DNA from: Methanobacteriota archaeon
Lineage (GTDB): Archaea; Thermoplasmatota; Poseidoniia; Poseidoniales; Thalassarchaeaceae
DNA length: 8,166 nt
Reading direction: 5' to 3'
Assembly: GCA_014384685.1 (NCBI GenBank)
Contig: JACNFL010000172.1
Span: 1-8,166, forward strand
Part shown: piece by piece, positions 6,015 through 8,166 of the stretch
How the letters are laid out: the number at the start of each line of letters is the position of its first letter
Position numbering within the stretch: position 1 is the stretch's first letter
Program-made: the position numbers and the translations under genes
Notes under the pieces: generated by a model
The model's input: only the letters and a program-made list of their open reading frames with translations
Database searches by the model: none
What the model was told of the DNA's origin: nothing

Positions 6015-6737
6015 TTAGCCGCGCTTTTCTTTGATAGCCCTACTTTCACTATTACTTGAGATCCAGTATCCCCATAATAGGAATCCAACAGTCATTGATA
6101 CCATGTGAGCAGTTGAGGTTAGTGCGCTTATTCCGTTGATAAAATGGTTCCATGTTTCAAAGATGATTGCAATTGTAGGGACCATCCATACTTTACGTGT
6201 TTGATGTGAGGAGGCCCCAATAATTCCGAAAAAGCCAGCCGAACCCCCGTTCCAATTGCGGGAAAATCCACTGCGCAGGAAATCACTGTCTGGATAGATC
6301 AGTTCTCCGATATGCATTCCGGTAGATACTCCTACGGCTGCCGCTGAAAGACAAATCATGAACAAAATGTAGGTTCGCATCGTTCCTTCTCTGACTTCAA
6401 ATGATTGTACAAAAACGAGGAATCCCAGTGTAACGAATATAATATGAGTTGGGTCATTATGGAAAAATGGGATTATCAATAAGGATGCGAAAAAGCGAAT
6501 CGGCGAATCAACCAAGTCACTCGGCCAAATTCCGTTAATACATGAAAATCCACCACCGGTGATGTAACAATCATTGGCTGGGCCGGTAATATCTGATAAC
6601 CAAAATACCCAGATGATGATTATGTATGAAAAAGTAAATTTTCGGCTTAAAAACAGTTTTAATGGCCTTAATGGCACACCTGTCAAACTACACCAAGGCC
6701 AAGACCATGGAAATAATGGAGGCTTATCTTTACTCAT
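6015..6737 (-). CDS. Rhomboid-family intramembrane protease (probable)
   Basis: The 240-residue membrane protein has the layout of a rhomboid serine protease. The catalytic Ser is S166 in N-G-G-S-A-G-F-F-G and the catalytic His is H211 in S-T-A-H-M-V-S-M-T-V-G-F. The second-helix motif H-N-D-P-T-H (H93, H98) matches the conserved H-x4-H, followed by F-V-Q-S-F-E-V-R-E-G, like the usual ER-R/E-G turn. The Asn that normally follows H98 by four residues is V102, so part of the usual oxyanion hole is missing, and Gly after the catalytic Ser is Ala. Helices lie at about 37-50, 80-92, 97-113, 121-138, 163-176, 185-199 and 208-227. The first external loop has two Cys (57, 66). The N-terminus is rich in Trp and Pro. 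The start overlaps the deaminase stop by 8 bases (ATGAGTAA), implying coupled translation. It may be active or a rhomboid-like pseudoprotease. Confidence 0.72.
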   Translation of the reverse strand: MSKDKPPLFPWSWPWCSLTGVPLRPLKLFLSRKFTFSYIIIIWVFWLSDITGPANDCYITGGGFSCINGIWPSDLVDSPIRFFASLLIIPFFHNDPTHIIFVTLGFLVFVQSFEVREGTMRTYILFMICLSAAAVGVSTGMHIGELIYPDSDFLRSGFSRNWNGGSAGFFGIIGASSHQTRKVWMVPTIAIIFETWNHFINGISALTSTAHMVSMTVGFLLWGYWISSNSESRAIKEKRG

Positions 6738-8025
6738 CTAAGCCACCTTGTGGTGGGTTAATTCCGTCGTAATATTCCGCAACGGCGTCTTCAAGTTGTA
6801 GACTAATATTTTGTTCGTCAAGGGTCAACGTTTCACCATCTTGGCGGATGATGTTACCATCAACAATAACGTCAAGGCATTGCGAATTTGAGTATAGCAG
6901 GTTGGCGAGTAAACGGCGATTGTTAATTCCGTGCGGCCTCATTCGAATATCATCTAGATTCCATGCAACCCAATCAATGGAGTCTTTTGTTGCTAATTGC
7001 CATGCTTCCCGCGGAGGAAGCAGGGTGGAATCCCAGTGGTCATGACGCTGAATTAGTGAAGCAGCTTTTGCTTCTGCCCGCATATCTAGAGAATTGTTGG
7101 ATGCTGCACCATCTGTGCCAAGTCTGACATCAACTCCAGCCTCTATCATCGCTGGATAAGATAGAGTTCCGCCAGTTGCTAATTTTTGGTTAGATACTGG
7201 ACAATGTACCGCGTGAGCCCCATGTGAAGCAAGAATTCTCATCTCTCTCTTGGTGACCCAACCACAGTGAGCACAGACAGTTCCATCAGTAAAATAGTCA
7301 AGTGAGTCAAGGTATTCAATAGGATACATTCCATGTTGTTCATGACATTGGGCAACTTCAGCCCTTGTTTCTGATGTGTGAATATGTAATCTTGCTCCAT
7401 ACTTTTGCGACATATCGCTAGCACGCCGCAATACCTCCTCTGAGCAGGTGTAAACTGCGTGGGTTGCGATTCCATATTCCACTCTGTTATTCGCTAATGA
7501 ACCACCTCGGATAAGATTCTCAAGTTCGCTGAGAACCCGAGCATCCTCAGTGTCAGCATTGTTTTCAGGTGGTGGCCAAGCAGTTGTGGGGCCACAAACA
7601 ATTCCGCGAATTCCAGATTCAGCCAAAACAGGTGCAATTGAAGCGGGATAGTGATACATATCGCAAGCAAATGTTGTGCCAGAAGCAATCAATTCCGCTA
7701 CAGCCGCTAATGTACCAATTTTGACAAACTCGGGAGTAACCCGTGTTTCAGTTGGAAAAATGTTCTTTTCAAGCCAATCCCCAAGTGTGAGCCCCTCCCC
7801 CATTCCTCGGTTGAGCACCATCGGCAGGTGAGTATGCCAATTCTGAAACGAACGGGTAATTACTTTGGATTTCCCCTCAATTTTGTTTTGGATATCTTCG
7901 TAGCCATTATATTCCCACCAACGTCCATCAGGATGAAGGACGAAATCACCAAAATGGATATTACAATCATCATCAATCAGATGCGTCTCGTAGTATAGGG
8001 TCATGCCTGCTGAACTATCACTCAT
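6730..8025 (-). CDS. Amidohydrolase, SAH/MTA (adenosine-type) deaminase family
   Basis: The product (431 residues from the ATG at 8025) is a metal-dependent amidohydrolase of the TRZ/ATZ/MtaD group, which deaminates S-adenosylhomocysteine, methylthioadenosine, 5'-deoxyadenosine or guanine-like bases. Motifs, numbered from that ATG: W-H-T-H-L-P with ligands H64 and H66; L-H-I-H-T-S-E with H216 and E219; A-H-C-G-W with H253; H-C-P-V-S-N-Q-K-L-A-T-G at 274-285; and L-G-T-D-G-A-A-S-N-N-S-L-D-M with D305. These agree with SAH/MTA deaminases, but the exact substrate cannot be read. The C-terminal G-x-L-x3-G-x2-A-D-L segment common in the family is not recognisable; the sequence runs instead from W-N-L-D-D-I to N-L-L-Y-S-N-S-Q and V-D-G. 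An upstream in-frame GTG (8034) is possible, but G-rich GGGTGGGG just before the ATG favours 8025. It overlaps the rhomboid gene. Confidence 0.88.
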   Translation of the reverse strand: MSDSSAGMTLYYETHLIDDDCNIHFGDFVLHPDGRWWEYNGYEDIQNKIEGKSKVITRSFQNWHTHLPMVLNRGMGEGLTLGDWLEKNIFPTETRVTPEFVKIGTLAAVAELIASGTTFACDMYHYPASIAPVLAESGIRGIVCGPTTAWPPPENNADTEDARVLSELENLIRGGSLANNRVEYGIATHAVYTCSEEVLRRASDMSQKYGARLHIHTSETRAEVAQCHEQHGMYPIEYLDSLDYFTDGTVCAHCGWVTKREMRILASHGAHAVHCPVSNQKLATGGTLSYPAMIEAGVDVRLGTDGAASNNSLDMRAEAKAASLIQRHDHWDSTLLPPREAWQLATKDSIDWVAWNLDDIRMRPHGINNRRLLANLLYSNSQCLDVIVDGNIIRQDGETLTLDEQNISLQLEDAVAEYYDGINPPQGGLDE

Positions 8026-8070
8026 TGCCCCCACCCAATATGTGCCGTGATGTCATTTAGCATCATGGTT
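8026..8070 (-). promoter_or_regulatory. Upstream region of the deaminase gene with weak TATA-like element
   Basis: On the minus strand a weak TATA-like CTAAAT (about 8054-8059) lies some 30 bases before the ATG at 8025, which suits a leaderless or nearly leaderless mRNA. A G-rich GGGTGGGG run at about 8028-8037 could act as a loose Shine-Dalgarno. Both are weak, and no strong promoter stands out. Confidence 0.25.
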
Positions 8071-8166
8071 GTTATGGCGGGGTTGGAGTGGGCCCGGGTT
8101 TCCCCCCTCTTCCAACAACGCTGGTGAGCCGTATCGAACTCCTGGCGGGTGCCCCCGTGCGACACA
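8071..8166. other. Unidentified GC-rich island, possibly part of a structural RNA gene
   Basis: These 96 bases are about 66% G+C (63 of 96), far above the flanking genes, and continue past the window edge. A stem pairs GTTGGA (8082-8087) with TCCAAC (8111-8116), with further G/C pairing inside and the palindromes GGGCCC and CCCGGG at 8090-8098. In an AT-leaning archaeal genome such islands are often stable RNAs (SRP/7S, RNase P, 5S rRNA, tRNA). I tried tRNA and 5S folds on both strands and neither fits. All six frames are short or have codon use unlike the neighbours. The strand and identity are unknown. Confidence 0.3.

Noticed and set aside
8022..8165. Leftward 48-codon open frame ending in an ATGA overlap with the deaminase start
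   Set aside because: The overlap is tempting, but the residues show no recognisable pattern and the open frame is expected in such GC-rich sequence.
8124..8166. Possible start of a rightward gene, MSRIELLAGAPVRH, from a GTG codon
   Set aside because: The frame looks protein-like, but only 14 codons are visible, codon use is much more GC-rich than the neighbours, and no start signal supports it.
8080..8166. 5S rRNA or tRNA
   Set aside because: Short matches (CACCAGCG, GGGAAACCCGG on the minus strand; TCGAAC on the plus strand) recall 5S rRNA, but spacing is wrong and the needed helices do not pair; the TTCGA on the minus strand lacks a pairing T-stem.

Overview
The window most likely comes from an archaeon of the Thermoplasmata / marine euryarchaeal kind; Marine Group II (Poseidoniales) is my best guess from gene style. 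Pointers to archaea are an AK6/Fap7-type nucleotide kinase overlapping a CDP-alcohol phosphatidyltransferase of the archaetidylinositol-phosphate synthase type, a stand-alone Lrp/AsnC ligand-binding (RAM) domain protein, TATA-like boxes upstream of genes, few Shine-Dalgarno sequences, and a very large secreted Fn3-repeat protein held by one C-terminal membrane helix. The phylum cannot be proven from this sequence alone.

Layout. (1) Positions 1-4389 are a leftward block of three genes read in the order AK6-like kinase, CDP-alcohol phosphatidyltransferase, giant Fn3/Ig-like surface protein. The first two overlap as ATGA. The third follows about 100 bases later, and a TATA-like box overlaps the phosphatidyltransferase stop codon, so it may have its own promoter and a leader of about 80 bases. 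(2) Positions 4390-4505 are a divergent intergenic region with opposed TATA-like boxes and a clean inverted repeat. (3) Positions 4506-5969 are a rightward pair: a RAM-domain protein, then 30 bases later a CAX-type Ca2+/H+ exchanger. The short gap can form two competing hairpins ending at the exchanger start codon. (4) Positions 6015-8025 are a leftward overlapping pair: an amidohydrolase of the S-adenosylhomocysteine/methylthioadenosine (SAH/MTA) deaminase type, then a rhomboid-family membrane protein; this pair converges on the exchanger. (5) Positions 8035-8166 are non-coding as far as I can tell. The last ~96 bases are about 66% G+C, well above the surrounding genes, and I could not identify them.

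How the genes work together. The left block combines lipid headgroup synthesis, a housekeeping nucleotide kinase and a cell-surface protein, a plausible envelope-biogenesis neighbourhood. The RAM/exchanger pair suggests small-molecule sensing beside cation export, and the deaminase/rhomboid pair is translationally coupled without an obvious biochemical link. I see no insertion sequence, CRISPR array, tRNA or rRNA that I can name, and no clearly new multi-gene system. The best leads are the GC-rich island at the right end, the ABABA architecture of the surface protein, the rhomboid lacking the usual oxyanion Asn, and the hairpins and dyad in the intergenic gaps.
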